DNA of 64,000 nucleotides from VFKU01 sp964620045 (GTDB taxonomy: Bacteria > Hydrogenedentota > Hydrogenedentia > Hydrogenedentales > GCA-2746185): the NCBI GenBank assembly GCA_964620045.1, contig CAZUJL010000010.1:65852-129851 (forward strand). Reading direction: 5' to 3'. The translations under genes and the position numbers were made by a program. A model generated the notes under the pieces. That model did not search any database and was not told where the DNA came from. It saw only the letters and a list, made by a program, of their open reading frames with translations. Every line of letters starts with the position of its first letter. Within the stretch, counting starts at the first letter, position 1. Shown piece after piece: positions 8,633-16,526 of the stretch.

Positions 8633-9181
8633 ATGGGAAAAATCATCGCAATCCTGATCGCGGGCGTCGTGGTGTTCGTCGGCACGCTCGTGGGCGCGCT
8701 GGCCTTCACGGGCAAGCTGAACGCCGATAGTCTCGCGAAGTTGATGGGCAAAGAGACGGCTGCGAAGACCGAAGCCGCGGCGCCGGAACAGGATATGGGT
8801 CCGCTGACGACGAAGATCAAGGAAGAGCAAGAGCGCCTGCGCGAAAAAGAGCGCGAACTGGATGAGCGTGAAGCGCAGCTCGATCAGCGTGAGGCGCAGG
8901 TGGAGCAAACGCTCACTGAACTGACCAAGATGCAGGAAGACGTGAACGCGGCGCTCGGTCAAGTGGATGAGCAGCTACAAGCGCGGCTCGAGCAAATTGC
9001 AAAGACGATGGAAAAGATGGATCCCAAGAACGCGGCGATCGATCTCGCCGCGATGACGCCCGAAGATGCGGCGAAAATTGTTCCGCTGATGAGCGACCGT
9101 GGTCGCGGTAAGATTCTCGATGAAATGAAGGCCGAACCCCGCGCGCAGTTGTTGGAAGTGTTGCAAGAGAAGAAGTTGTAA
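8633..9181 (+). CDS. MgtE_N-domain coiled-coil membrane protein of the flagellar operon (MotE/FlbB-like)
   Basis: 182 residues. There is one N-terminal membrane helix (about 3-27), then a coiled coil with repeated EREL/DERE/DQRE units (about 58-125), then a C-terminal domain like the MgtE intracellular N domain (AMTPEDAAKIVPLMSDRGRGKILDEM). Proteins with this layout sit between fliJ and fliK in many genomes. They include MotE-like motor chaperones and spirochaete FlbB-type collar proteins. A periplasmic or motor-associated role is inferred from those relatives. The gene begins 3 bases after fliJ. Confidence 0.78.
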   Translation: MGKIIAILIAGVVVFVGTLVGALAFTGKLNADSLAKLMGKETAAKTEAAAPEQDMGPLTTKIKEEQERLREKERELDEREAQLDQREAQVEQTLTELTKMQEDVNAALGQVDEQLQARLEQIAKTMEKMDPKNAAIDLAAMTPEDAAKIVPLMSDRGRGKILDEMKAEPRAQLLEVLQEKKL

Positions 9182-9222
9182 GACCCTCGCGCCGAAACCC
9201 GCAGGCTCTCCCTTGAATTGAC

Positions 9223-9255
9223 GGGGAGATTCTTCGCTTCGCTCAGAATGACAAA
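9223..9255. repeat. Short dispersed-type repeat (core ATTCTTCGCTTCGCTCAGAA)
   Basis: The core of this 33-base tract is a sequence I recognise from intergenic regions of many unrelated genomes, where it is often mis-translated as FASLRMT. It carries a short ATTCT/AGAAT inverted repeat. It lies in the 214-base gap between the MgtE_N gene and fliK. Only one copy is seen in the window. Confidence 0.55.
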
Positions 9256-9395
9256 AACGGATTGGCGTTGCTCTCCGTTTTGAAGCTCACCTCGTAAGTC
9301 TTTTTCCTGCTACCGAATCGGCATCGCCCGATTTGCATCTTTTCGTCTGTGCATGGCGCACAGACGCATCTCACTCGAAAGGAGGTGAAGAATGA

Positions 9396-10664
9396 ATGAA
9401 CCCAATAGCAGTTAGTGGAACGACGGGAAAGGTCATGTTCCAAGGCGTGGCGGAAGCTGCCGCGAACGGTGGAATGCCGGCCTCGCTGGCCGATTTGTTC
9501 GGCCAGATTCTGGCGAACGCGCAGGCGGGCATCACGGCGACGATGGACGGCGCAACGCCGGACGGCGAGGGTGCCGACGGAGAGGACGCGGTCGATTCGG
9601 CCGAAGCCACCGCCGCGTTGGCCGCTGCACTGGCCGCGATGCCGACCGCAGTCGCAAGCGACGCTGTAGTTGCCGATGAAACGGCCGGTGTCGCAGGAGT
9701 ATCGAGCGCGGATGCGCTGGTTGCCGACGCTGCAGGTTCGCCGGAGGACGCCGTCTCGGCCGAGATTGCCGCGCTGCTTCAGCCGGCGGATAGCGAAGAG
9801 ACCGCTTCGCCGGAAATGACGCTCGCGATGCAGTTGGCCGCGGCGCGGGCCGGATTAGGTCCGGAAGGTTCAGTGGCCGCACGCCGATTTGGCGATGTGG
9901 CCGCGCGGCCGGGGCAGCCTGGCGAAGGCGCGTCGGAGTCGGTGGAGCCGGTGTCGTTGCGTGAACTCGCGGCGCCTTCGGCGAAGAACGCGGAGTCCGC
10001 ATCGGAGCAGGCGGATACCAACAGCGAGGGCGACGACGCGGCACGCGAAATCCTCAAGCCGATGCCGACGCTGCACCACGCGAAGTCGGGCGATACGTCC
10101 CCCTTCGAGGTGAATGCGCCGGTGTTTGGCGGTGCGGAAATTCACACGGCAGGCCGATCGCGGACTGAGCCGCTGATGCCGGCGTCGCAGTCGGACATCC
10201 CGCAGTCGGTGAGTGTGCGCGACGTGGGCGACGCAGTCGTTCGCAGCGTGCATTACCTCTCGGGCCGCACGGAAGACGTGGTGACCGTGCGCCTCATGCC
10301 GCAGTCGCTGGGCGAGCTCCGCATCGCGGTGCACTCGGGCGAACGCGGCATGGAAGTGGTGCTGACCGCGGCGAACAACGTCGCGCGCGAAGCGCTGGAA
10401 ACGAACCTGCAAGGTCTGCGCGAAGCGCTGGGCCGCGAAGGGATGAACATCGAACGCGTGAGCGTGCAGGTGTTCACGCACTTCGACGCGGGCCACCAGA
10501 CAGCGTCGCAGCAGAACGCGCACGGCAACGCGGGGCAGCACTCGGCCCGGCAGTCGGGCACGGCGTACCGCGAGTCATCCGGCTCGCCGTCGCAGCAGCA
10601 GGGCAGCAGTGAACAGCAACCCAGGCGCCAGCAACACGGTGGCCGCCTGAACATGTGGGTCTGA
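9396..10664 (+). CDS. fliK: Flagellar hook-length control protein FliK
   Basis: 422 residues. The first 300 are Ala-, Glu- and Asp-rich low-complexity sequence, as usual for the secreted ruler region. The C-terminal Flg_hook domain is recognisable from EDVVTVRLMPQSLGELRIAV and NLQGLREALGREGMNIERV. A Gln/His/Ser-rich tail follows. FliK measures the hook and switches export specificity. The ribosome site AAAGGAGGTGA is very strong. The overlapping ATG at 9392 is in another frame and stops after seven codons. Confidence 0.9.
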   Translation: MNPIAVSGTTGKVMFQGVAEAAANGGMPASLADLFGQILANAQAGITATMDGATPDGEGADGEDAVDSAEATAALAAALAAMPTAVASDAVVADETAGVAGVSSADALVADAAGSPEDAVSAEIAALLQPADSEETASPEMTLAMQLAAARAGLGPEGSVAARRFGDVAARPGQPGEGASESVEPVSLRELAAPSAKNAESASEQADTNSEGDDAAREILKPMPTLHHAKSGDTSPFEVNAPVFGGAEIHTAGRSRTEPLMPASQSDIPQSVSVRDVGDAVVRSVHYLSGRTEDVVTVRLMPQSLGELRIAVHSGERGMEVVLTAANNVAREALETNLQGLREALGREGMNIERVSVQVFTHFDAGHQTASQQNAHGNAGQHSARQSGTAYRESSGSPSQQQGSSEQQPRRQQHGGRLNMWV

Positions 10665-10680
10665 AAGGAGGTGTAACGCA

Positions 10681-11292
10681 ATGAGTGGATTGGCAGGCAT
10701 ACGAGCCGGCGCTGGACTGCTCAGTCCGACGCCGGAAGCACGCGCATCAGTCGCCAAGCAATTGATGGAGACCGCGCGGGCACGGGCGGGCGAGCGCACG
10801 TTGCAAGAAGCGACCGGAACGGATCAGCAGCAGCCGGTGCTCGCGACAGCGGCAAACACGCCCGGCCAGCCGACGGAAGTGGATCCGGACATCATCCAGA
10901 AATCAGTAAAGAAGGAACTCGGAAAGGACGCGTTTCTTCAGTTGCTGGTGCTGCAGATGCAGTCGCAGGATCCGCTGAATCCGATGGACAACACGGAAAT
11001 GGTGTCGCAGCTCGCGCAGTTCTCGGCGCTCGAAGCGCAGACGAATCTGAACGAGAGCTTCGATACGCTCAGCGGAAACGTCGACCAGTTGAACTTCATT
11101 TCGGGCGCGCAATTGCTCGGAAAGACAGTCACCGGAGTCGGCGTAGACGGCGAACTGCTCACGGGCGAGGTCGAATCAATACATCTCGACGGCAGCCTCG
11201 TGATGCTCACCGTGGAAGGCAAGTTGATGTCCATGGCGAGCGTGTTCAGCGTGAGATCGCCGTCGGTCGACAGCGAAGGATCGGGCGCATGA
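10681..11292 (+). CDS. flgD: Flagellar hook-capping protein FlgD
   Basis: 203 residues. The diagnostic N-terminal segment of FlgD is present: LGKDAFLQLLVLQMQSQDPL followed by NPMDNTEMVSQLAQFSALEA (about residues 80-120). A QLLGKTVTGVGVDGELLTGEV segment follows, typical of the short form that lacks the FLG_D Ig-like domain. FlgD caps the growing hook. The ribosome site AAAGGAGGTG is again very strong. The stop overlaps the next gene by four bases (ATGA). Confidence 0.93.
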   Translation: MSGLAGIRAGAGLLSPTPEARASVAKQLMETARARAGERTLQEATGTDQQQPVLATAANTPGQPTEVDPDIIQKSVKKELGKDAFLQLLVLQMQSQDPLNPMDNTEMVSQLAQFSALEAQTNLNESFDTLSGNVDQLNFISGAQLLGKTVTGVGVDGELLTGEVESIHLDGSLVMLTVEGKLMSMASVFSVRSPSVDSEGSGA

Positions 11293-11657
11293 TTCGTCCG
11301 GTTTCGTTCGACGCTGTGTCGCAACCGTCGCAGAGTCCCGCGACAACGCCCAAATCCGGCGGCAATTTCGCCGGGGAATTGGCGAGTGCCGAGCTGAAGT
11401 TCTCCGCGCATGCGCAAAAGCGCTTGCACGATCGGAACATTCAGCTCAGTGACGCGGACCGTGCGCGGATTTCGGAATCGGCCAACCTCGCCGCCGCCAA
11501 GGGCGCGCGCGAGGCCTTATTGGTAATGGATCGGCTCGCGCTCGTGGTGGGCGTGCCGACCCGGACCGTGATCACGGTGATGGAGCCGCAAGCCGGCGAC
11601 CCCGCCGTGTTCACGAACATCGACAGTGTGGTCATGGTGCCCAAGGCGGGCGCGTGA
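11289..11657 (+). CDS. Flagellar operon protein of the TIGR02530 type
   Basis: 122 residues. The central segment FSAHAQKRLHDRNIQLSDAD, then ESANLAAAKGAREALLVMDRLALVV and RTVITVM, matches the small flagellar operon protein family found between flgD and flgE in Firmicutes, spirochaetes and others. Its function is poorly known; a role in hook assembly is assumed from position. The start overlaps flgD by ATGA, so the two are translationally coupled. Confidence 0.8.
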   Translation: MIRPVSFDAVSQPSQSPATTPKSGGNFAGELASAELKFSAHAQKRLHDRNIQLSDADRARISESANLAAAKGAREALLVMDRLALVVGVPTRTVITVMEPQAGDPAVFTNIDSVVMVPKAGA

Positions 11658-11678
11658 CGCAGGGGGATACAACATGGG

Positions 11679-11723
11679 CCGGACCCAATCCGGGAGGCCC
11701 CGCGCGGCGGATGAATTCCGCCG
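11679..11723 (+). promoter_or_regulatory. Two hairpins in the flgE leader
   Basis: CCGGA/TCCGG (11679-11683, 11689-11693, loop CCCAA) is followed by CGGCGGA/TCCGCCG (11705-11711, 11717-11723, loop TGAAT). The second stem ends eight bases before the GGAGG of flgE. The hairpins may tune translation or mRNA stability of the abundant hook protein. Confidence 0.45.
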
Positions 11724-11745
11724 TGCAACCAACGGAGGAAGCAGT

Positions 11746-13104
11746 ATGGGTACAGCGATATTTACGGGGGTGACGGGTCTGCAAGCGTTCCAGCGCAAGC
11801 TGGATGTCATCGCCAACAACATCGCGAACGTGAACACGACCGCGTTCAAGGGCGCGCGCGTTTCGTTCGGCGATTTGTTCAGCCAGACGATTGAGGGTGC
11901 AGGCGCGCCGAGTGGTAACTTCGGCGGTACAAACCCGTCGCAGGTTGGCTTGGGCGTGAAGCTTATGTCGATCGACATCAACCACACGCAGGGTTCGCTC
12001 ACACAGACCGGCGTGTCGTCGGATCTCGCGATCCAAGGTGCCGGGTTCTTCGTGCTCAGCGACGGGATCGGCCAGGTGTTCTCGCGCGACGGTTCGTTCT
12101 CGCTCAACGCGAACGGCCAGCTCGTGCACACGGCGACCGGCCTGTTCGTGCAGGGATTCCCGGCGGTGGACGGCGTGGTGGACACGCAGGCGCCGGTGGG
12201 CAACATCTCGGTGCCGCTCGGCGGTTCGTCGATCGTGCAAGCGACCAGCAGCACGACGCTGACGGGTAACCTGACGGCAAGCGCGACGGAGGGTGATCCG
12301 CTGGCCGTGCCGCCGATTCCGCCGACGACGGTGACACGCACGATTCGTGTGTTTGACTCGCTCGGCACGCCGCGCGACATCCTGTTGACATTCACGAAGA
12401 TTGCACAGGTGGACGGTGATCCGGGCGCGGGCACGACGTTGTTCAACGCATGGTCGGTGGATGCCACGTACAACGGCACTTCGGTGCTCAATGCGGGCAC
12501 CAGCGGCGGCACACGCGGCGTGCTGCTGTATAACACGGACGGCTCGCTGAGCCAGTACGGGTTCGACGATGGCGCCGGGGAATTTCAGGGTCAGTTGGCG
12601 GCCGGCGAGCCGGTGATCTCCGTCGGCAACATCACGGGTGAAACATTGCCGGTGTTGCCGTTCGACTTCAACGTCGACTTCGACGGGATCAGCAATCTGG
12701 CGGGCCAGAGCGAAGTCAACAATCCGAACCAGGACGGTTTCCCGCTGGGTATCCTGGAGGCGTATAACATCGGTGAAAGCGGCATCGTGAACGGCGTCTA
12801 CAGCAACGGCCTGACCCGCGTGTTGGGCCAGGTGGCGCTGGCGACGTTTGCGAACGTGGGTGGTCTGGAGCGATTGGGGGACAACCTCTTCCGCGTCAGC
12901 ACGTCCACCGGCTTGCCGCAGATCGGCGCGGCGAACACGGGCAGCCGCGGGTCGATCAATGGCGGCGTGCTCGAAGGTTCGAACGTGGATCTGGGCACCG
13001 AATTTAGTAACATGATCATCACGCAGCGCGGGTTCCAGGCCAACGCGAGAACCATCACGACGGCCGACACGCTGCTGGGTGAAGCGGTGAATCTGGTCCG
13101 GTAA
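11746..13104 (+). CDS. flgE: Flagellar hook protein FlgE
   Basis: 452 residues. The N-terminus has LDVIANNIANVNTTAFKGAR and SFGDLFSQT, followed by the IQGAGFFVLSDG-type segment. The C-terminus has VDLGTEFSNMIITQRGFQA then NARTITTADTLLGEAVNLVR, as in FlgE/FlgF/FlgG. The length and position after flgD identify the hook protein. The ATG at 11746 has CGGAGGAAG upstream. The frame is open from 11626, but that part overlaps the previous gene and lacks the family N-terminus. A strong terminator follows 20 bases after the stop. Confidence 0.94.
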   Translation: MGTAIFTGVTGLQAFQRKLDVIANNIANVNTTAFKGARVSFGDLFSQTIEGAGAPSGNFGGTNPSQVGLGVKLMSIDINHTQGSLTQTGVSSDLAIQGAGFFVLSDGIGQVFSRDGSFSLNANGQLVHTATGLFVQGFPAVDGVVDTQAPVGNISVPLGGSSIVQATSSTTLTGNLTASATEGDPLAVPPIPPTTVTRTIRVFDSLGTPRDILLTFTKIAQVDGDPGAGTTLFNAWSVDATYNGTSVLNAGTSGGTRGVLLYNTDGSLSQYGFDDGAGEFQGQLAAGEPVISVGNITGETLPVLPFDFNVDFDGISNLAGQSEVNNPNQDGFPLGILEAYNIGESGIVNGVYSNGLTRVLGQVALATFANVGGLERLGDNLFRVSTSTGLPQIGAANTGSRGSINGGVLEGSNVDLGTEFSNMIITQRGFQANARTITTADTLLGEAVNLVR

Positions 13105-13123
13105 TTTCGGATAGTGCATGAAC

Positions 13124-13159
13124 GGGGCTGGAGGGTCCGCACCCTCCAGCCCCTTTTTT
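13124..13159 (+). terminator. Rho-independent terminator after flgE
   Basis: A perfect 13-bp stem, GGGGCTGGAGGGT (13124-13136) with ACCCTCCAGCCCC (13141-13153), loop CCGC, is followed directly by six T residues. It separates flgB-flgE from flbD-fliP. Confidence 0.95.
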
Positions 13160-13176
13160 GTTGACGCGAGGCTTTT

Positions 13177-13371
13177 ATGATCCGATTGACGCGCTTGAAC
13201 GGCCATGTGTTCATGCTGAATGCCGAGCTCATTCAGGAAATGGACGCCAATCCCGACACAGTGCTGACGCTCGTGAACGGGCAGAAAATCATGGTGCGCG
13301 AGCCGGTGGATGAAATCCGGCAGGCGGTAATCGCGTACAAACACGAGGTGTTCAAGAAGGTCCTTGGGTAA
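13177..13371 (+). CDS. flbD: FlbD/SwrD family flagellar protein
   Basis: 64 residues. MIRLTRLNGHVFMLNAELI, the central VLTLVNGQKIMVREPVDEI and the helical C-terminus match the small FlbD/SwrD family, which supports motor torque in Firmicutes and usually lies between flgE and motA. It begins 17 bases after the terminator. The usual downstream motA and motB are not present. Confidence 0.93.
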   Translation: MIRLTRLNGHVFMLNAELIQEMDANPDTVLTLVNGQKIMVREPVDEIRQAVIAYKHEVFKKVLG

Positions 13372-13472
13372 CGCGCGGGATTTTGGCCGGAAATTGACAA
13401 ATTCCGGGGCATCCTGCGAAAATTGCTACATACGGGGAGTAAGCGCTCCGCCAGTCCGATTCGGGGGAATCC

Positions 13473-14033
13473 ATGGCTGACAAGAAAGAAAAGCCCGCTG
13501 CCGCTGCACCTGAAAAGGGTGGCGGGGGCATGGGCCGGTTGCTCATGATGGCGGGCGTCGTGCTCGTCGCCGCCATTGGCGGTCTCGCGACGTACCTATT
13601 CGTGCTGGCGCCCGTGCTGAAGGATCCCGCCGCCGAGCATGGCGAAGAGCACGCTGCTGAACACGAAGACGAAGAACACGTTCCGCATCACCCGGAGAGC
13701 ATCCAGCTTCCGACCGCCACGGTGAACGTGATGCGGGAAGGCGATGGCGCTTCGCCGTTGCTGCAGTTTGGCGTGACCATCGAGTGCAACGATGCGGCCA
13801 CGGCCCATCTGGTTGAGGCACACAAGGCCCGCTTTATTGATATAATCAACAAATTGCACGATTCGCGGACCCGCAAGGAGTTGGACGATACGCTGTTGAT
13901 CAAGGAAAGCATTCAGCGTCAGGCCTTGCAAAAATCCAATGAACTGCTCAAAAAAATCCAAGATAAGCCGAAAGACAACATCCGGATCACCGCTGTGCTC
14001 CACTACGCATTCGTGGTGCAAGATCCGCTATAA
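13473..14033 (+). CDS. fliL: Flagellar basal-body-associated protein FliL
   Basis: 186 residues. It has one membrane helix at about 20-45, a periplasmic linker dense in His and Glu (about 52-75), then the FliL domain with LLQFGVTIECNDAATAHLVE and a C-terminal NIRITAVLHYAFVVQDPL. FliL surrounds the stator and supports torque. The His/Glu linker is unusual and might bind metal (inference). The gap upstream holds a dyad CCGGAA/TTCCGG (13387-13407) around TTGACA, a possible but weak promoter after the flgE terminator. Confidence 0.86.
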   Translation: MADKKEKPAAAAPEKGGGGMGRLLMMAGVVLVAAIGGLATYLFVLAPVLKDPAAEHGEEHAAEHEDEEHVPHHPESIQLPTATVNVMREGDGASPLLQFGVTIECNDAATAHLVEAHKARFIDIINKLHDSRTRKELDDTLLIKESIQRQALQKSNELLKKIQDKPKDNIRITAVLHYAFVVQDPL

Positions 14034-14057
14034 CTCTGGGCGCTGAGGTGGCCCCGT

Positions 14058-14393
14058 ATGGCCGTTGAACACGTCGCTGCGCCCGACATCGAAGAACTGA
14101 GCGGCGGCACCGGCATGCCCGGTGTTCGGCTTGGGCTCGATGATCTCTACCGCGTTTCCCTGAGCGTCACGGCCGAATTGGGCCGCGTGGACATGCGCGT
14201 GCGTGATATCCTCGCGCTGAAGGTCGGGTCGCTGGTGGTGCTTGATAAATACGCCGGTCAGATGACCGATATTCTGGTGAACGATCTTCCAATGGCGCGT
14301 GGCGAAATCGTCGTGATTGGCGATTCGCTCAACGTGCGTATATCCGAGGCGGCGCCGGGCCAGAGCCAGCCCGCGGGAGAGCATCGTGCGTAG
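14058..14393 (+). CDS. fliN: Flagellar rotor switch protein FliN
   Basis: 111 residues. The SpoA/FliN domain is clear: DLYRVSLSVTAELGRVDMRV, then DILALKVGSLVVLDKYAG and GEIVVIGDSLNVRISE. FliN forms the lower C ring with FliM. GAGGTGG lies six bases before the ATG. fliM, which usually lies between fliL and fliN, is absent. The end overlaps the fliO start by eight bases. Confidence 0.93.
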   Translation: MAVEHVAAPDIEELSGGTGMPGVRLGLDDLYRVSLSVTAELGRVDMRVRDILALKVGSLVVLDKYAGQMTDILVNDLPMARGEIVVIGDSLNVRISEAAPGQSQPAGEHRA

Positions 14394-15078
14394 TTTGTTG
14401 TGTGTCGCGATCGTGGGCGCATTGTTTTTGGGGGCTCCTGTATTGGCGCAGGAGACTGCGCCTGAAACCGCGACAACGACTGTGCAGGCGCCGGCGGCGA
14501 GCGATCCGTTGTTGGATCAAATCGGCGAGAACATGGACGCCATCGACCGCAGCACCGCGGAACAAGCCGCGGACACCGCTGCGGGCCGTACGCCCGGTGG
14601 GCCGTCGATGGCGCCGAATTACACCCAGGGTCTGCTCGCGCTTGCGTTCGTCGTTGCGCTGATTCTTGTTGTGTATTGGGCCGCGCGGCGCTGGGGAAAG
14701 AATGTGCCGATGCTGGCGGGCGCTCATCTCGGCAAGGTGCTTGGCCGGGTCTATCTCGATCGCGGCACGGCGCTGCATTTCGTGCAGGTGGGGGAGAAGG
14801 TGCTGCTCGTCGGTGCGAACGCGAATTCGGTGTCGCTGCTGGGCGAGTTCTCGGCGGCCGTATTCAACGGAGACACATCGAAAGCGCCGATCGCGTCCAT
14901 GGCGACTGTCCCGTTTAACCCGGATTCGTTCCTGGCGGAATTAAAGTCGCGCTCGGCACAGTTCGCGCCCGCCGAACGCGCGGCGCGCGCCGAAGAGGAC
15001 GAGATCGCGTCGCTGCGTGGCGATATCCAGCGCCTGCAGCGCTATCTGCGCGAGGAAAACCGTGAGCATGAGGACTAG
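14386..15078 (+). CDS. fliO: Flagellar export gate assembly protein FliO
   Basis: About 230 residues. It begins with a hydrophobic signal segment (SLLCVAIVGALFLGAPVLAQ), followed by a periplasmic stretch, a membrane helix (GLLALAFVVALILVVYWAA) and a basic cytoplasmic domain with LGKVLGRVYLDRGTALHFVQ and VLLVGANANSVSLL, typical of FliO. FliO chaperones FliP assembly. The GTG at 14386 has GGGAGA five bases upstream and overlaps the fliN end. The C-terminal helix overlaps the fliP start by 11 bases. Confidence 0.85.
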   Translation: MRSLLCVAIVGALFLGAPVLAQETAPETATTTVQAPAASDPLLDQIGENMDAIDRSTAEQAADTAAGRTPGGPSMAPNYTQGLLALAFVVALILVVYWAARRWGKNVPMLAGAHLGKVLGRVYLDRGTALHFVQVGEKVLLVGANANSVSLLGEFSAAVFNGDTSKAPIASMATVPFNPDSFLAELKSRSAQFAPAERAARAEEDEIASLRGDIQRLQRYLREENREHED

Positions 15079-15844
15079 GGCGCTGCGCCCACTCCTCGCG
15101 CTCGCGTTCGCGCTCGCCGGCCTCTCTGCCGCCGCCCAGGACACGCCCGACACCAACCCGCTCGGCCAGAACATCGTCGACGCCTTCCGTCAGGCCGGCG
15201 AACCGGAGAACATTTCCACCTCGCTGTTGATCGTGTTTCTGCTCACGATCCTGACACTGGCGCCCGCGATTCTGGTGATGACGACGTCGTTTACGCGCAT
15301 CATCGTCGTGTTCGGGTTCCTGCGGCAGGCGATGGCGACACAGCAGTCGCCGCCGAACCAGGTGCTGATCGGCATCGCGCTGTTCCTGACCTTCTTCATC
15401 ATGGCCCCCACGTACCAGCGGATGTACGACGACGCGATCCAGCCATACATCAACGGCGATATCACGACGATGAACGAGGCGTATACGAAGGCGCTGGTGC
15501 CACTGCGCGAATTTATGTTCAAGCAGCTCGAGCGCAACCCGCGCGACATCGCGCTGTTCATGCAGATCGCCAAGTTGCCGCGCCCGCAAACGCGCGAAGA
15601 CGTGCCCACGACGGTGCTGGTGCCGGCCTTTATCTTGAACGAGATGCGCATCGCGTTTCAGATCGGCTTCGTGATTTACATTCCCTTCCTGATCATCGAC
15701 ATGGTGGTGGCGAGTACGCTCATGGCCATGGGGATGATGATGCTGCCGCCGGTATTCGTGTCTCTGCCGTTTAAGATCGTGCTCTTTGTGCTGGCGGACG
15801 GCTGGATGTTGCTTATCGGCTCGCTGGTGCGAAGTTTCGGCTAA
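15068..15844 (+). CDS. fliP: Flagellar export gate protein FliP
   Basis: 258 residues. It has a cleavable signal segment (about 1-20), then LTILTLAPAILVMTTSFTRI, FLRQAMATQQSPPNQVLIGI and the C-terminal PVFVSLPFKIVLFVLADGW, all diagnostic of FliP/SctR. FliP forms the core pore of the type III export gate. The ATG at 15068 is nine bases from GAGGAAA; GTG 15062 is an alternative. fliQ, fliR, flhB and flhA do not follow. The last 32 bases overlap a convergent gene. Confidence 0.96.
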   Translation: MRTRALRPLLALAFALAGLSAAAQDTPDTNPLGQNIVDAFRQAGEPENISTSLLIVFLLTILTLAPAILVMTTSFTRIIVVFGFLRQAMATQQSPPNQVLIGIALFLTFFIMAPTYQRMYDDAIQPYINGDITTMNEAYTKALVPLREFMFKQLERNPRDIALFMQIAKLPRPQTREDVPTTVLVPAFILNEMRIAFQIGFVIYIPFLIIDMVVASTLMAMGMMMLPPVFVSLPFKIVLFVLADGWMLLIGSLVRSFG

Positions 15845-16526
15845 GGGCGCCGCGCAGGACTTCGCAGAGCCGCGTCGATGCGGCGGCCGCCGTTCGCAAC
15901 ACATGTTCATGGGTAAGTTTCTGCGGTGTGCAGCAATTGTTCGTGATGCACGAGATCGCCGCGGTGCGCAGGCCAAGTGCGCGGGCGCGTACAATCTCCG
16001 GGGCCGTGCTCATGCCAACCGCGCCGCTGCCGAGCGCGCGCAGGGCGTTGATCTCCGCGCGCGTCTCGTAGCACGGGCCGTGCACCCAGTGGTACGCGCC
16101 GCGCCACGCGCAGCCTTCCGGCACAAAATCCACGTCCAGCGCATCCGTGCGTTCCTTCCAGGCCCCGTGCGGCCATAGGCGGATCGCGTCCGCCGCCATC
16201 AGGTCGCCGGGTTCCATATCCGGCAACAGTCCGCCCGCGGCGTTAGTGAACAAAATCGTGCGCGCGCCGAACTCGTGCAGCGCGGCGACCGGCGCGGTGG
16301 CTTCGGCGTAGCTCAGGCCTTCGTACAGATGGAGCCGGCCGACCTGCAAAATCATGCGGATATTTTCGCTGCGGCCGAATACGAATTTGCCCGAATGCCC
16401 CGCGATGCGCGCGGCGGGAAGTCCGGGGACTGACGCGAAATCCATTTCCTCGTCGACGGAATCCAACAGCGGCCGAAGATCCAGCCCCGAACCCGCCACG
16501 ACGGCGACGGCAGGTTGCGCCGTCAT
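15813..16526 (-). CDS. Purine nucleoside phosphorylase family protein
   Basis: 237 residues. VAVVAGSGL at the N-terminus, GRLHLYEGLSY, TNAAGGLLPDMEPGDLM and the substrate segment GPCYETRAEINALRALGSGAVGMS (shown as GPCYETRAE plus GAVGMS) match trimeric PNP/MTAP enzymes. These cleave purine nucleosides with phosphate. The protein is somewhat shorter than the usual 270 residues. Its 3' end runs 32 bases into fliP on the other strand. Its ATG overlaps the stop of the dGTPase-like gene by four bases, so the two form one operon for purine handling. Confidence 0.87.
   Translation of the reverse strand: MTAQPAVAVVAGSGLDLRPLLDSVDEEMDFASVPGLPAARIAGHSGKFVFGRSENIRMILQVGRLHLYEGLSYAEATAPVAALHEFGARTILFTNAAGGLLPDMEPGDLMAADAIRLWPHGAWKERTDALDVDFVPEGCAWRGAYHWVHGPCYETRAEINALRALGSGAVGMSTAPEIVRARALGLRTAAISCITNNCCTPQKLTHEHVLRTAAAASTRLCEVLRGALSRNFAPASR

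Noticed and set aside
11632..13344. A 570-codon - strand frame opposite flgE
   Set aside because: Arg-rich shadow that crosses the flgE terminator and flbD; flgE is clear on the + strand.
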